From CAVXGU01 sp963761615 (GTDB lineage: Bacteria; Acidobacteriota; Vicinamibacteria; Vicinamibacterales; CAVVIG01): a stretch of 64,000 nucleotides of DNA. Each line of letters begins with the position of its first letter. The stretch's first letter is position 1. Location of the stretch: assembly GCA_963761615.1 (NCBI GenBank), contig CAVXGU010000003.1, positions 1,364,001-1,428,000 of the forward strand. The letters are read 5' to 3'. The translations under genes were made by a program, and so were the position numbers. Below, piece after piece: positions 25,952-34,057 of this stretch. The notes beneath the pieces were generated by a model. It made no database searches and was not told where the DNA came from. It was given only the letters and a program-made list of their open reading frames with translations.

Positions 25952-27256
25952 ATGAATCTCGCCGTCTTGGGCGCGCAGTGGGGCGACGAAGGCAAGGGCA
26001 AGATCGTCGATCTGCTGACGCCGAACTTCTCGATCGTCGCCCGATACCAGGGCGGACACAACGCCGGGCACACCGTCTACGCGTCCGGCACGAAGTTCAT
26101 CCTGCGTCTCATCCCCTCGGGCATCCTGCACCGCGGCGTCACGTGCGTGATCGGGAACGGCGTCGTCGTGGACCTGCAGGCGCTCTTCGCGGAGGTCGAT
26201 GAGCTCGCCAGGGCCGGCGTCGACGTCGGCGATCGCATCGTCGTCTCGGAGAAGGCGCACCTGATCCTGCCGTATCACCGCGACCTGGATCTGCTCTCCG
26301 AGGCGCGCCGCGGCGAGCGCAAGATCGGCACGACCTCGCGCGGCATCGGACCGGCCTACGAAGACAAGATCGCGCGCCGCGGCATCCGCGTCGCCGACCT
26401 GCGCGACCGCCGGTCGCTCGAACAGAACATCCGCGACAACGTGACCGCGCGCAACCGGCTGGTCCACGACTCGACGATGGACTGGCGGGCGGTCGTCGAC
26501 GAAGTCGTCGCCCACGGCGAGCGCCTCGCGCCCTGGATTCGCGACGTGTCCCTCTTCCTCACCGAGGCCATCCGCCGCGGACAGCCGATCCTCTTCGAGG
26601 GAGCGCAGGGCACGCTGCTCGACGTCGACCACGGCACCTACCCCTTCGTCACGTCCTCGAACGCCACGATCGGCGGCGTCTGCACGGGCCTCGGCATCGG
26701 ACCGCGCGCCATCGGCGGCGTGCTGGGCGTCGCCAAGGCCTACCTGACGCGCGTCGGCGGCGGACCCCTGCCGACCGAACTCGTCGGCGATCTGGGCGAC
26801 CGCCTGCGGGACACCGGTCAGGAGTTCGGCGCCGTGACCGGCCGGCCGCGCCGCTGCGGCTGGTACGACGCGGTGGCCGTGCGGTACGCGGTGCAGGTGA
26901 ACGGTCTGGACGCCCTGGCCCTGACGAAACTCGACGTGCTGGACGGCCTGGACGCGATCAACGTGTGCACCGCGTACCGCTGCGGCGGACGCCTGCTCGA
27001 GACGTTCCCGGCCGACGTGGCCCAGCTGGAGGCCTGCGAGCCGGTGTACGAGACGCTGCCGGGCTGGTCCACGCCGACGGCGGGCATCCGCCGCTTCGCG
27101 GACCTGCCGGACGCCGCGCAGCGCTACATCGCGTACCTGGAAGAGGTCTCCGGCGTTCCCGCCGGCGTCATCTCGACGGGGTCGGGCCGCGACGCCACCA
27201 TCATTCGGGGCGACGTGCTGGGCGCCGTGGGGATCGAGCTGCGCGGAACCGACTGA
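25952..27256 (+). CDS. purA: Adenylosuccinate synthetase
   Basis: PurA joins IMP and aspartate with GTP to make adenylosuccinate, the first committed step to AMP. The 434-residue protein has the N-terminal GAQWGDEGKGKIVDLL with catalytic Asp and the P-loop-like GDEGKGK, and GGHNAGHT with catalytic His. TTSRGIGPAYEDK (about 130), LFEGAQGTLLDVDHGTYPFV, GVAKAYLTRVGGGPLPTEL and the C-terminal ISTGSGRDATI are all standard. The ATG is next to a -10 hexamer. The gene ends 21 nt before the convergent PilZ gene. Confidence 0.97.
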   Translation: MNLAVLGAQWGDEGKGKIVDLLTPNFSIVARYQGGHNAGHTVYASGTKFILRLIPSGILHRGVTCVIGNGVVVDLQALFAEVDELARAGVDVGDRIVVSEKAHLILPYHRDLDLLSEARRGERKIGTTSRGIGPAYEDKIARRGIRVADLRDRRSLEQNIRDNVTARNRLVHDSTMDWRAVVDEVVAHGERLAPWIRDVSLFLTEAIRRGQPILFEGAQGTLLDVDHGTYPFVTSSNATIGGVCTGLGIGPRAIGGVLGVAKAYLTRVGGGPLPTELVGDLGDRLRDTGQEFGAVTGRPRRCGWYDAVAVRYAVQVNGLDALALTKLDVLDGLDAINVCTAYRCGGRLLETFPADVAQLEACEPVYETLPGWSTPTAGIRRFADLPDAAQRYIAYLEEVSGVPAGVISTGSGRDATIIRGDVLGAVGIELRGTD

Positions 27257-27277
27257 GGCAGCTCGGGAACCGAGGCG

Positions 27278-27619
27278 CTACGGCTCCTGCGTCCGTTCCG
27301 TGAACGCGCGGACGAGGTCGGCGTCGGCATCGAGGAACTGAATGCCGGCGCGGTAGCGCGGTCCGCCAGACGCCATCTCGAACAGCGCCCAGACCACGAC
27401 GCCGCTGAACCGCGGCGCGGCATCCGTGCCGGGCAGCGCGAGGCGCACCCGCTGGTTCGGCCTGAGGACCAGATCCGAGACGATCTGCGCGCCGGTGGCG
27501 GAGAGGTCCACGAGCGCCGCGGCGTTCCCGTCGACGAGCACGGTCACGCCGCGCGCGATGCGTATGCGCGCCTCGCGGCGGGTGCCGAAGGCGTGCCGGT
27601 CCGAATCGGTCGTGGGCAC
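27278..27619 (-). CDS. PilZ domain protein
   Basis: A 113-residue single-domain protein with the PilZ signature: RREARIRIARGVTVLV (RxxxR) near residue 14 and DLSATGAQIVSD (D/NxSxxG) near residue 38. FSGVVVWALFEMASGGPRY and GIQFLDAD complete the beta barrel. PilZ domains bind cyclic di-GMP through these two motifs. It has no partner domain. It follows lepB by about 53 nt on the same strand. No diguanylate cyclase is present in the window. Confidence 0.88.
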   Translation of the reverse strand: MPTTDSDRHAFGTRREARIRIARGVTVLVDGNAAALVDLSATGAQIVSDLVLRPNQRVRLALPGTDAAPRFSGVVVWALFEMASGGPRYRAGIQFLDADADLVRAFTERTQEP

Positions 27620-27672
27620 AGCACCTCGGGTCGGTCAGGAACGATGGGGGCCGGGGATCGTGCGAATGGACG

Positions 27673-28377
27673 CTACTTGAAGATCCGGGCGTCCTGGATC
27701 GGCCACCACCGGATCTTGACCTTGCCGACGATGTACTTCTTGGGCACGAAGCCCCAGTGGCGGCTGTCGGAGCTGTTGTTGCGGTGGTCGCCCATGACGA
27801 AGTAGTACCCCTGCGGGACCACCTCCGGCCCCCAGTCGTCATGGCTCCTGAACTGGGGCGCCACGTAGTCGTCGTGCAGCGGCACGTCGTTGACCGAGAC
27901 GCGGCCGTCGACGATCCGCACGGTGTCGCCCTCCTCGGCGATCACCCGCTTCACGAACATCTTCTCGGGATTGAGCGGGTAATACAGCATCACCACGTCG
28001 CCAGGACGCGGATCGCCGAGCTCGTAGACGAGCTTGTCGACGATCAGGCGGTCGTGATCCTCGAGGGTGGGCGCCATGCTCTGGCCGTCGACGCGCGCCA
28101 CCTGGAAGCCGAAGGTGACGATGAGCGTCGCGTAGATGGCGGCCGAAAACAGCGTCTGGACGCCGGAGAGGACCTCCGTCCAGACGAGACGCCAGCGCGA
28201 GACCTGCGGGCCGGCTGCGGCCGGTGCGGCTGCGGGAACCGTCGTCGCCGGCCCGCCCGGTGGAGCGGGCGCGCCGCCGCCCTCGAAGAACGGCAGGGCG
28301 CCCTGGGTATCGTCGCCGGGTTCGGACGCGCCCAGGAACGACTCGTCCGCCGTCGGCTCGTACTCGCTGTCGCTCAT
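27673..28377 (-). CDS. lepB: Signal peptidase I
   Basis: It removes signal peptides from exported preproteins at the outer face of the inner membrane. The 234-residue protein has catalytic Ser100 in RVDGQSMAPTLEDHDRL and Lys143 in KMFVKRVIAEEGDTVRI. DRLIVDKLVYEL, PRPGDVVMLYYPLN and the C-terminal YFVMGDHRNNSSDSRHWG are also present. An unusual ~60-residue acidic, then Pro/Ala-rich cytoplasmic extension precedes the single TM segment (about 71-92) and looks disordered. Confidence 0.95.
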   Translation of the reverse strand: MSDSEYEPTADESFLGASEPGDDTQGALPFFEGGGAPAPPGGPATTVPAAAPAAAGPQVSRWRLVWTEVLSGVQTLFSAAIYATLIVTFGFQVARVDGQSMAPTLEDHDRLIVDKLVYELGDPRPGDVVMLYYPLNPEKMFVKRVIAEEGDTVRIVDGRVSVNDVPLHDDYVAPQFRSHDDWGPEVVPQGYYFVMGDHRNNSSDSRHWGFVPKKYIVGKVKIRWWPIQDARIFK

Positions 28378-28390
28378 GACCCCGTCGTTC

Positions 28391-28396
28391 AGAATA
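28391..28396 (-). promoter_or_regulatory. -10-like TATTCT upstream of lepB
   Basis: TATTCT ends 13 nt before the lepB ATG on the minus strand, with no clear ribosome site between. It overlaps the end of the upstream SYLF gene region. Confidence 0.4.
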
Positions 28397-28403
28397 CCAC
28401 GGG

Positions 28404-29094
28404 CTACCGGTAGCTCCGGTCGAGCGCGGTCGTGAACGGCGCCATCACGGCCGGCGTCTTGACCCTTCCGCCGAGCACGATGTCACGAGGTGTCACACGA
28501 CGGCCGTAGACGTCGGCCGTGGCGTCGGCGTCGGCCTTGACGACGCCGCCCGAGAGAATCGACGCCGGCGAAGAGCCCCTGCGTGCGCGAGTAGGAGAGG
28601 ATCTCGGCGTGCATCTGGGCGTCGGTGGCGGCGCGCGCGTCGCGCCCGACGGGCCCGCCGGCGACCGAGGCTTCGGCGCCGAGCGACACCTTGTTGCCGA
28701 GCAGCTTGGCGGCGCCTCCCTGGTTCATCACCAGCAGCACGAGGTCGATGGCCTGGGCGCCGATCTGGAGCCCCCAGCTGCCCTTGTCGATCTGCATGAA
28801 GATCGGCGCGCCCCAGGCCCCGTCGTGGCGGCAGCTCATGAGGCCGCGGCCGTGCTCGCCGCCGAAGACGAACGCCGCCTTCTTCATCGACGGCACCACC
28901 ATGACGCACTCGGCCTTCTCCCAGAGCTCGCGGGGGATGTCCTTGTCCGGCACCTTGTGGATCTCGGTGACGACGGTCGCGGCGTTCTTCACGCGGTCGA
29001 TCTCGGCGCCCGACTGGGCCGCGACGGGCGTGGCCGCCGCGAGCGCGGCCGCCGTCGCGAGGGCGGTGCAGTGAACGGTCAGTCGTGTCTGCAT
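28404..29094 (-). CDS. Exported SYLF (Ysc84-like) lipid-binding domain protein, one frameshift
   Basis: The corrected product is 229 residues. A signal peptide (MQTRLTVHCTALATAAALAA) is followed by the SYLF domain: LWEKAECVMVVPSMKKAAFV, FGGEHGRGLMSCRHDGAWGA, IGAQAIDLVLLVMNQGGAAK and VGRDARAATDAQMHAEILSY. After restoring the frame it continues GLFAGVDLSGGVVKADADAT and YGRRVTPRDIVLGG. One extra A at 28557-28558 (plus strand) causes the shift. SYLF domains bind phosphoinositides in eukaryotes; the bacterial role is unknown. It precedes lepB on the same strand. Confidence 0.85.
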
Positions 29095-29122
29095 GGAGAG
29101 TCTCCCAGCTGGACGCCCGTGC

Positions 29123-29779
29123 CTAGTCGTGGACGAGCGTGCGATGACGATCACACCATGCCGCCCAGACGGGGAACAGCCAGACGGCGAGGGCGACGAG
29201 CGCGAGCGTGCGCGCGTCGGGCGGCGGCGATCCGAACAGGTTGGCGCAGTAGATGCCCGCCAGCACGAGAATGTAGAGCCAGAAGCCGACGCTGCCGATC
29301 CGATCGCGTGGCCGCGTGCTCCGCGTGTAGAGCCAGACGCCCGCCCCGAAGACGCCGAACTCCAGGACGACCGTCGCCGGCACCGAGTTCCACAGCCCGA
29401 GTCCCGCCCGCGCTGCACCCCACGGCGTCAGTGGCAGGTCGGGGCGGTGCACGATCCAGTCGAGGGCCCAGTGGCTGAGCACGGCGGCGCCGAGCCAGAG
29501 GCTGGCCTGGCGGCGGTGCGTGACGGCCAGGTAGAGGCCGCCGAACACCGCGCCCCACACGAGCGCCATCAACAGGCTGTGCGACCAGGGATAGTCGTAG
29601 AAATCGAGCGGCGTGACCACGGTGTTGCCGGGGTCGATCCGCACGTGCTCCAGCCCGACGAGCAGGAAGATCGGCCACATGAGATCCAGCCACTGCGCCG
29701 CCGCCGTCGCGGTGCCGAGCGAGGTGCGGGGCGCCACGCGCTTGAGCGCCAGTCCGACGCCGAAGTGCCCCAGGAACAT
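29123..29779 (-). CDS. Integral membrane protein, YdjM-like
   Basis: A 218-residue protein with five or six hydrophobic segments. Conserved-looking polar residues lie in MFLGHFGVGLALKRVAP (His), AAAQWLDLMWPIFLL (Asp), YDYPWSHSLLMALVWG (His) and AVLSHWALDWIVHRPDL (His, Asp, His). This spacing is what the YdjM-type membrane-bound putative metal-dependent hydrolases show, but I cannot confirm the family. It starts with an ATG that follows a TATACT hexamer by 11 nt. Confidence 0.65.
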   Translation of the reverse strand: MFLGHFGVGLALKRVAPRTSLGTATAAAQWLDLMWPIFLLVGLEHVRIDPGNTVVTPLDFYDYPWSHSLLMALVWGAVFGGLYLAVTHRRQASLWLGAAVLSHWALDWIVHRPDLPLTPWGAARAGLGLWNSVPATVVLEFGVFGAGVWLYTRSTRPRDRIGSVGFWLYILVLAGIYCANLFGSPPPDARTLALVALAVWLFPVWAAWCDRHRTLVHD

Positions 29780-29790
29780 GACCGCCCCCG

Positions 29791-29796
29791 AGTATA
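29791..29796 (-). promoter_or_regulatory. -10-like TATACT upstream of the 29779 membrane protein
   Basis: TATACT ends 11 nt before the ATG on the minus strand. It lies between this gene and the end of the exonuclease III gene, so it would give a separate leaderless transcript. Confidence 0.45.
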
Positions 29797-29815
29797 CCTG
29801 CCCCGCCCGGGGCCG

Positions 29816-30562
29816 TTACGAGAACGTCGCGAGGAGGGGGGCGTGGTCGCTCGTGCCGACGTCCTGCTGCACGGGGCACGACGCCGCGCGCGAGGCGAGC
29901 GCCACGCTGGCGCAGACGTAGTCGATGCGCCAGCCGATGTTCCGCGCGCGCATCTGGCGCCAGGGCGGCCACCAGGTGAACAGGCCGTCGTTGTCCGGGT
30001 CGAGCGCCCGCGCGACGTCGACGAGGCCGCGCGACAGCATCCGCGCCAGGAGCGCGCGCTCCTCCGGCCGCTGGCCGATCGCCGCGGCCTTGCGCTCCTT
30101 GGGGTGGACGTCGCGGTCCTCTCGCGCGACATTCAGGTCGCCGCAGATCGCGATCGCCCGGCCGGAGGCCTCGAACGACGCCGCGTAGGCGTCGAGCGCT
30201 TCGAGGAACCGGATCTTGGCGGGGAAATCCTTGCCGCCGTTCGGCACGTACACGGAGGCGACCGTCAGGTCGGGCAGATCGACGGCGACGATGCGGTGCT
30301 CGAAGTCGAAGGACGGGTGCGAGAAGGCGGGCGCGGCGTCGACGAGGGCGCGGCTGACGAGGAGACCGACGCCGGAGTAGCCCTTGCCGCCGTGCCAGTA
30401 CGGCCAGTAGCCGTCGAGGTCGAGCAGCAGCGCGGGGATCTGGTCAGGAGCGGCCTTGAGCTCCTGCAGGCAGACGACGTCCGGGCGGTCGCGCGCGATC
30501 CAGTCGTGGATCTGCGCGTGACGCGCCCGAATGCCGTTGACGTTCCAGGTGGCGATCTTCAG
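29816..30562 (-). CDS. xth: Exodeoxyribonuclease III, apparent CTG start
   Basis: ExoIII is a Mg-dependent AP endonuclease and 3'-5' exonuclease of base-excision repair. The 248-residue protein carries KIATWNVNGIRARH (Asn), VVCLQELKAAPD (Glu), YVPNGGKDF, AICGDLNVAREDRDVHP (Asp, Asn), IDYVCAS and TSDHAPLLA (catalytic His). The first homologous codon is CTG at 30562, 6 nt after the ferredoxin stop. There is no in-frame ATG, GTG or TTG between that stop and the first motif; the first GTG downstream would lose two catalytic motifs. I therefore infer a CTG start coupled to the ferredoxin gene. Confidence 0.88.
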   Translation of the reverse strand: MKIATWNVNGIRARHAQIHDWIARDRPDVVCLQELKAAPDQIPALLLDLDGYWPYWHGGKGYSGVGLLVSRALVDAAPAFSHPSFDFEHRIVAVDLPDLTVASVYVPNGGKDFPAKIRFLEALDAYAASFEASGRAIAICGDLNVAREDRDVHPKERKAAAIGQRPEERALLARMLSRGLVDVARALDPDNDGLFTWWPPWRQMRARNIGWRIDYVCASVALASRAASCPVQQDVGTSDHAPLLATFS

Positions 30563-30568
30563 CGGGGC

Positions 30569-30943
30569 TCAGAACCGGGCGTGCGCGGCCTGGCGCTCGG
30601 CCGCCGGCACCGCCATGATGTCGGGATGGGCGGCGACGTGGGCTTTCGCGATCTCCTCGGCCTTGGCCATCGCGTCGGCGTCGCCGTTGCGGTACACCGC
30701 GTTGGCCTCGATGAGGTCCTTCTGGTGCGCGGGGGTCGCGTCGGGGCTCTCGTAGATCGCCGCCACGGGGCACGCCGGCACGCAGGCGCCGCAGTCGATG
30801 CACTCCTCCGGATGGATGTAGAGCATCGTCGTTTGGGCGAACTCGGGCTCGTCCTTGCGCGGGTGGATGCAGTCCACCGGGCAGACGTCCACGCACGCGG
30901 TGTCCTTCGTCTCGATGCAGGGGTCGGTGATGATGAATGGCAT
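30569..30943 (-). CDS. fdxA: Seven-iron ferredoxin (3Fe-4S/4Fe-4S)
   Basis: A 124-residue electron carrier. The first cluster region is DPCIETKDTACVDVCPVDCI, with the C-x7-C-x3-CP pattern of FdxA-type 7Fe ferredoxins. The second is CIDCGACVPACPVAAIYE, a classic CxxCxxCxxxCP for a 4Fe-4S cluster. The C-terminal ~45 residues (ANAVYRNGDADAMAKAEE) form a helical extension. GGAGAG precedes the ATG. The gene is followed by xth after 6 nt. Its redox partner is not identified. Confidence 0.93.
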   Translation of the reverse strand: MPFIITDPCIETKDTACVDVCPVDCIHPRKDEPEFAQTTMLYIHPEECIDCGACVPACPVAAIYESPDATPAHQKDLIEANAVYRNGDADAMAKAEEIAKAHVAAHPDIMAVPAAERQAAHARF

Positions 30944-31114
30944 GCTGAAATTCTCTCCGTCCGTTGTCTCGGCCCTCGGCCGGACGCGAGGGATGATCGG
31001 CCCCGGCGACATCGCCGGCTGAAGCCAAGAGATCCTATCCAAATCCGCCGGCTTTCGCCAGCCCACGACGGCTCGCCGCCGGCGGACGGCCCGGCGCCGG
31101 CCAGCCGCGCGGAT

Positions 31115-31120
31115 TATACT
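31115..31120 (+). promoter_or_regulatory. -10-like TATACT upstream of the Cld-family gene
   Basis: TATACT ends 7 nt before ATG 31128, which puts the expected transcription start at the A of the start codon. This is the clearest leaderless arrangement in the window and favours ATG 31128 over GTG 31122. Confidence 0.55.
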
Positions 31121-31127
31121 CGTGGCC

Positions 31128-31883
31128 ATGTCACAGACTTCGCATCCCGCTCCCGCCGATGCGCCCGCGCGACGGGGGCCCGAGCCGCCGGATCTGAGCG
31201 AAAAAGGCGGCATGAAGGGCGGCCAGCCGCAGCGCTCCGACACGCGCCTGTTCATGCAGCTCGTCGCCTTCGGCGGCTGCCCGGATCCGGCGCCGCTCGC
31301 CGCCGTGCTGGCCTCTTCGGGTGTGACCGGCGTCCTGTATGCCGACGTGAACGATCCCCGCGGTGTGGCCGTGCTGACGCTCAGCGAGGACCCCGCGTTC
31401 TTCCTCGATCGCGTCCGTCCCGTGCTGAACAGCGGGCCGTTTCTGGCGCTCGTCCAGAAGCCGGAGTACACGATGCTCGGCCGGACCTACTCGCTCGGCT
31501 ATGAACCGGATCTGATGGACGCGCTCATCGACCGGCCGCGCCGCACCGTGCTCAATCCGGCGTGGCCGTGGGCCGTGTGGTATCCGCTCCGGCGCAGCGG
31601 GCGCTTCGCGCAGCTGCCCGCCGACGAACAGCGCGTGATCCTCGCCGAGCACGGCACGATCGGCATGTCCTTCGGCGCCGGCGACTACGCGCACGACATC
31701 CGCCTCGCCTGCCATGGCCTCGACAAGGACGACAACGACTTCGTCGTCGGTCTGGTGGGGAAGGCGCTCTATCCGCTCTCCGCGATCGTCCAGACCATGC
31801 GCAAGACGCAGCAGACGGCGCTGTACCTGGAGCGCCTCGGCCCGTTCTTCGTCGGGCGCGCGGTCTGGCAGGCGGGAAGCTGA
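31128..31883 (+). CDS. Chlorite-dismutase-family heme protein (possibly coproheme decarboxylase)
   Basis: A 251-residue protein of the Cld/ChdC superfamily. After a ~40-residue polar N-terminus it has LFMQLVAFGG and KPEYTMLGRTYSLGYEPDL. NPAWPWAVWYPLRRSGRF carries a Tyr in the position of the YPxxK/R motif. ILAEHGTIGMSFGAGDY has the likely proximal His, and CHGLDKDDNDFVVGLVG, TMRKTQQTALYLERLGPF and FVGR complete the fold. ChdC members make heme b from coproheme; true chlorite dismutases need a distal Arg that I cannot assign. No other heme gene is nearby. It converges on the amidase gene. Confidence 0.82.
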   Translation: MSQTSHPAPADAPARRGPEPPDLSEKGGMKGGQPQRSDTRLFMQLVAFGGCPDPAPLAAVLASSGVTGVLYADVNDPRGVAVLTLSEDPAFFLDRVRPVLNSGPFLALVQKPEYTMLGRTYSLGYEPDLMDALIDRPRRTVLNPAWPWAVWYPLRRSGRFAQLPADEQRVILAEHGTIGMSFGAGDYAHDIRLACHGLDKDDNDFVVGLVGKALYPLSAIVQTMRKTQQTALYLERLGPFFVGRAVWQAGS

Positions 31884-31900
31884 ACAGGCGTCTGGCCCCG

Positions 31901-31949
31901 GGGCTTCGGGCTTGCGCGGTGAACCGCTGCCACGCTCGTGCCGAAGCCC
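31901..31949. terminator. Possible bidirectional terminator between convergent genes
   Basis: Nine-base arms GGGCTTCGG (31901-31909) and CCGAAGCCC (31941-31949) flank a 31-nt loop between the Cld-family stop and the amidase stop. There is no T-run. The long loop makes this weak. Confidence 0.3.
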
Positions 31950-31964
31950 GGAGCCGGGAGCCGT

Positions 31965-33593
31965 TCAGTCCGCCGTCGGTGCGAACTGCGGCGGCCGCCG
32001 AAGGTGCGTGGCCTGCTCGTACGCGTAGGCGAGGCGGATGAGGGTCGGTTCGCTCCAGGCGCGGCCGACGAACGAGAGTCCCACCGGCAGGCCCTTCACG
32101 TAGCCCATCGGGACCGTGATGTGCGGATAGCCGGCGACGGCGGCGACCGACGTGGGGCCGGTGCTCGACGCCGCCGACACGGGGACGCTGTCCCCGTTGA
32201 CGTGGTCGATCAGCCAGGCGGGAAGCGCCGTCGGGGCCACGAGGGCGTCGAGGTGCTGCCCGTTCAGGATCGCGTCGAGGCCGTCGGTCCGCGCGAGACG
32301 CTGGTCGCTGGCGAGGGCGTCGAGATACGCCGGGCTCGTCAGGGGACCCTTCGCCGCCGCCTCGATCATCAGCTCCTGACCGAAGAAGGGCTCCTCCTGC
32401 GCGGCGTGGCGCGTGTTGAACGCGATCACGTCCTCCAGCGAGTGCACGGGCGCGGCCGGTCCCAGCCACAGCAGGTACTTGTCCAGATCCGCCTTGAACT
32501 CGTACAGCAGCACCTGGAGCTCGCTCGCGTCGAAGCGGCCGAGCGTGGGGACGTTGGCCGGATCCACGATGGTGGCGCCGCGCGCGCGCATGACCGCGAT
32601 GGCCGCCTCGGCGAGACGATCCACGGCCGGGTTCGCGCCGAAGCCCGCGTTGCGCATGATGCCGATGCGGGCGCCCTGCAGCCCGTTCGGATCCAGCGCC
32701 GTCGTGTAGTCGACCGGCAGGTGCGGCGCCGCGGCGGCGGTGGCGGGATCGCCGGGATCGACGCCCGCCATGGCGGCGAGCAGCGTGGCCGCGTCGGTCA
32801 CCGTTCTGGCCATCGGGCCGGCCGTGTCCTGGCTGTGAGAGATCGGCACGATGCCCGACCGGCTCACCAGGCCGAGCGTCGGCTTGATGCCGACGATGGA
32901 GGCGTTGCTCGCGGGTGACACGACCGACCCGTCCGTCTCGGTGCCGATCGCGACGGCGGCCAGGTTTGCAGCGACGGCAACCGCCGATCCCGAGCTCGAG
33001 CCCGAGGGCGAGCGATCGAGCGCGTACGCGTTGCGCGTCTGGCCGCCACGCGCGCTCCAGCCGCTCGACGAGCGGGTCGATCGGAAGTTCGCCCACTCGC
33101 TGAGGTTCGTCTTGCCGAGGATGACGGCGCCCACCTCGCGCAGGCGCCGCACGAGGAACGCATCGTCGGGAGGCCGGGCGCCGACGAGCGCCAGCGAGCC
33201 GGCCGTGGTCTCCATGTGATCCGCCGTGGCGATGTTGTCCTTGATGAGGACGGGGATCCCGTGGAGCGGACCGCGCGGGCCCTTGAGGCGCCGCTCCGCG
33301 TCGAGGGCGTCGGCGATGGCGAGCGCGTCCGGATTCACCTCGATGACGGCGTGCAGCGAGGGCCCCTGGCGGTCCAGCGCCTGGATGCGTGCGAGGTACT
33401 TCTCGGCGAGCGACCGCGCCGTGTCCCGTCCGGACGCCATGCGCTGCTGCAGGTCGGCGATCGTCGCTTCGTCGAGGTCGAACACGGGGCTGGTCGTCCT
33501 GGGTGGCGGCACCGGCGCGCGCACCGCGCAGGCGGCGGCGGCCGCGACGAGGATCGCAAGGCCGGCGGCCCGGATCATGATAGCGCGCGGCAT
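31965..33593 (-). CDS. Exported amidase-signature family hydrolase
   Basis: A 542-residue Ser-cisSer-Lys hydrolase. A signal peptide ends AAAAACAV, with Cys22 as a possible but imperfect lipobox. Lys118 in HGIPVLIKDNIAT, the Gly/Ser stretch SPSGSSSGSAVAVAANL (about 195-211) and Ser223 in GTETDGSVVSPASN match the catalytic triad. DTAGPMARTVTDAATLL and GLPVGLSFVGRAWSEP are typical of the family. It is unlikely to be GatA because it is exported and has no GatB/C neighbours. It overlaps the thioredoxin gene by 1 nt (TGATG). Confidence 0.88.
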   Translation of the reverse strand: MPRAIMIRAAGLAILVAAAAACAVRAPVPPPRTTSPVFDLDEATIADLQQRMASGRDTARSLAEKYLARIQALDRQGPSLHAVIEVNPDALAIADALDAERRLKGPRGPLHGIPVLIKDNIATADHMETTAGSLALVGARPPDDAFLVRRLREVGAVILGKTNLSEWANFRSTRSSSGWSARGGQTRNAYALDRSPSGSSSGSAVAVAANLAAVAIGTETDGSVVSPASNASIVGIKPTLGLVSRSGIVPISHSQDTAGPMARTVTDAATLLAAMAGVDPGDPATAAAAPHLPVDYTTALDPNGLQGARIGIMRNAGFGANPAVDRLAEAAIAVMRARGATIVDPANVPTLGRFDASELQVLLYEFKADLDKYLLWLGPAAPVHSLEDVIAFNTRHAAQEEPFFGQELMIEAAAKGPLTSPAYLDALASDQRLARTDGLDAILNGQHLDALVAPTALPAWLIDHVNGDSVPVSAASSTGPTSVAAVAGYPHITVPMGYVKGLPVGLSFVGRAWSEPTLIRLAYAYEQATHLRRPPQFAPTAD

Positions 33594-34057
33594 CAGCGGC
33601 GGACGGACTGATCGATGAACGCGAGGATGTCGGCGGCGGGCCGGGCGCCCGTCGTGCGTGCCGCCTCGCGTCCTGCCGAGAACACGGCCATCGTCGGAAT
33701 CGAGCGGATCCCGTAGCGCTGTCCCAGGTCGTCGAGGACGTCGGTGTTAACCTTGGCGACGACGACCCGGCCGGCCAGACGCGCCGCCACCTTCTCCAGT
33801 TCGGGGGCCACCATGCGGCACGGGCCGCACCACGGCGCCCAGAAGTCGACGACGACGGGGAGCGAGGCGTGGGCGACCAGCGCGTCGAACTCGGCCGTCG
33901 ATCCGACCTCGATGGGCGCCGCAGGAGGCGAAAGCGGCGTCTGGCACTGTCCGCACCGGCTGTCCTGCCCGAGGCGGTCGAACGCGAGACGGTTGGCGCG
34001 TCCGCAGGAGGGGCACGGCGTCACCACGCCGCGGTCGTCGAAGCGGAGAGCACTCAT
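33593..34057 (-). CDS. Thioredoxin with N-terminal zinc ribbon (TrxC-like)
   Basis: A 154-residue disulphide reductase. The N-terminal four-cysteine zinc ribbon (CPSCGRANR...CGQCQTPL) is followed by a thioredoxin fold with the active site VVVDFWAPWCGPCRMVAPEL. VAKVNTDVLDDLGQRYGIRS and the cis-Pro region IPTMAVFSAG follow. The ribbon is characteristic of thioredoxin 2. The ATG overlaps the transglycosylase stop (ATGA) and the stop overlaps the amidase ATG, so it is the middle gene of a tightly coupled operon. Confidence 0.93.
   Translation of the reverse strand: MSALRFDDRGVVTPCPSCGRANRLAFDRLGQDSRCGQCQTPLSPPAAPIEVGSTAEFDALVAHASLPVVVDFWAPWCGPCRMVAPELEKVAARLAGRVVVAKVNTDVLDDLGQRYGIRSIPTMAVFSAGREAARTTGARPAADILAFIDQSVRR

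Noticed and set aside
31128..31883. True chlorite dismutase (perchlorate respiration)
   Set aside because: No perchlorate reductase genes are nearby and the distal Arg could not be assigned. The YPxxR-type motif fits the wider Cld/ChdC family.
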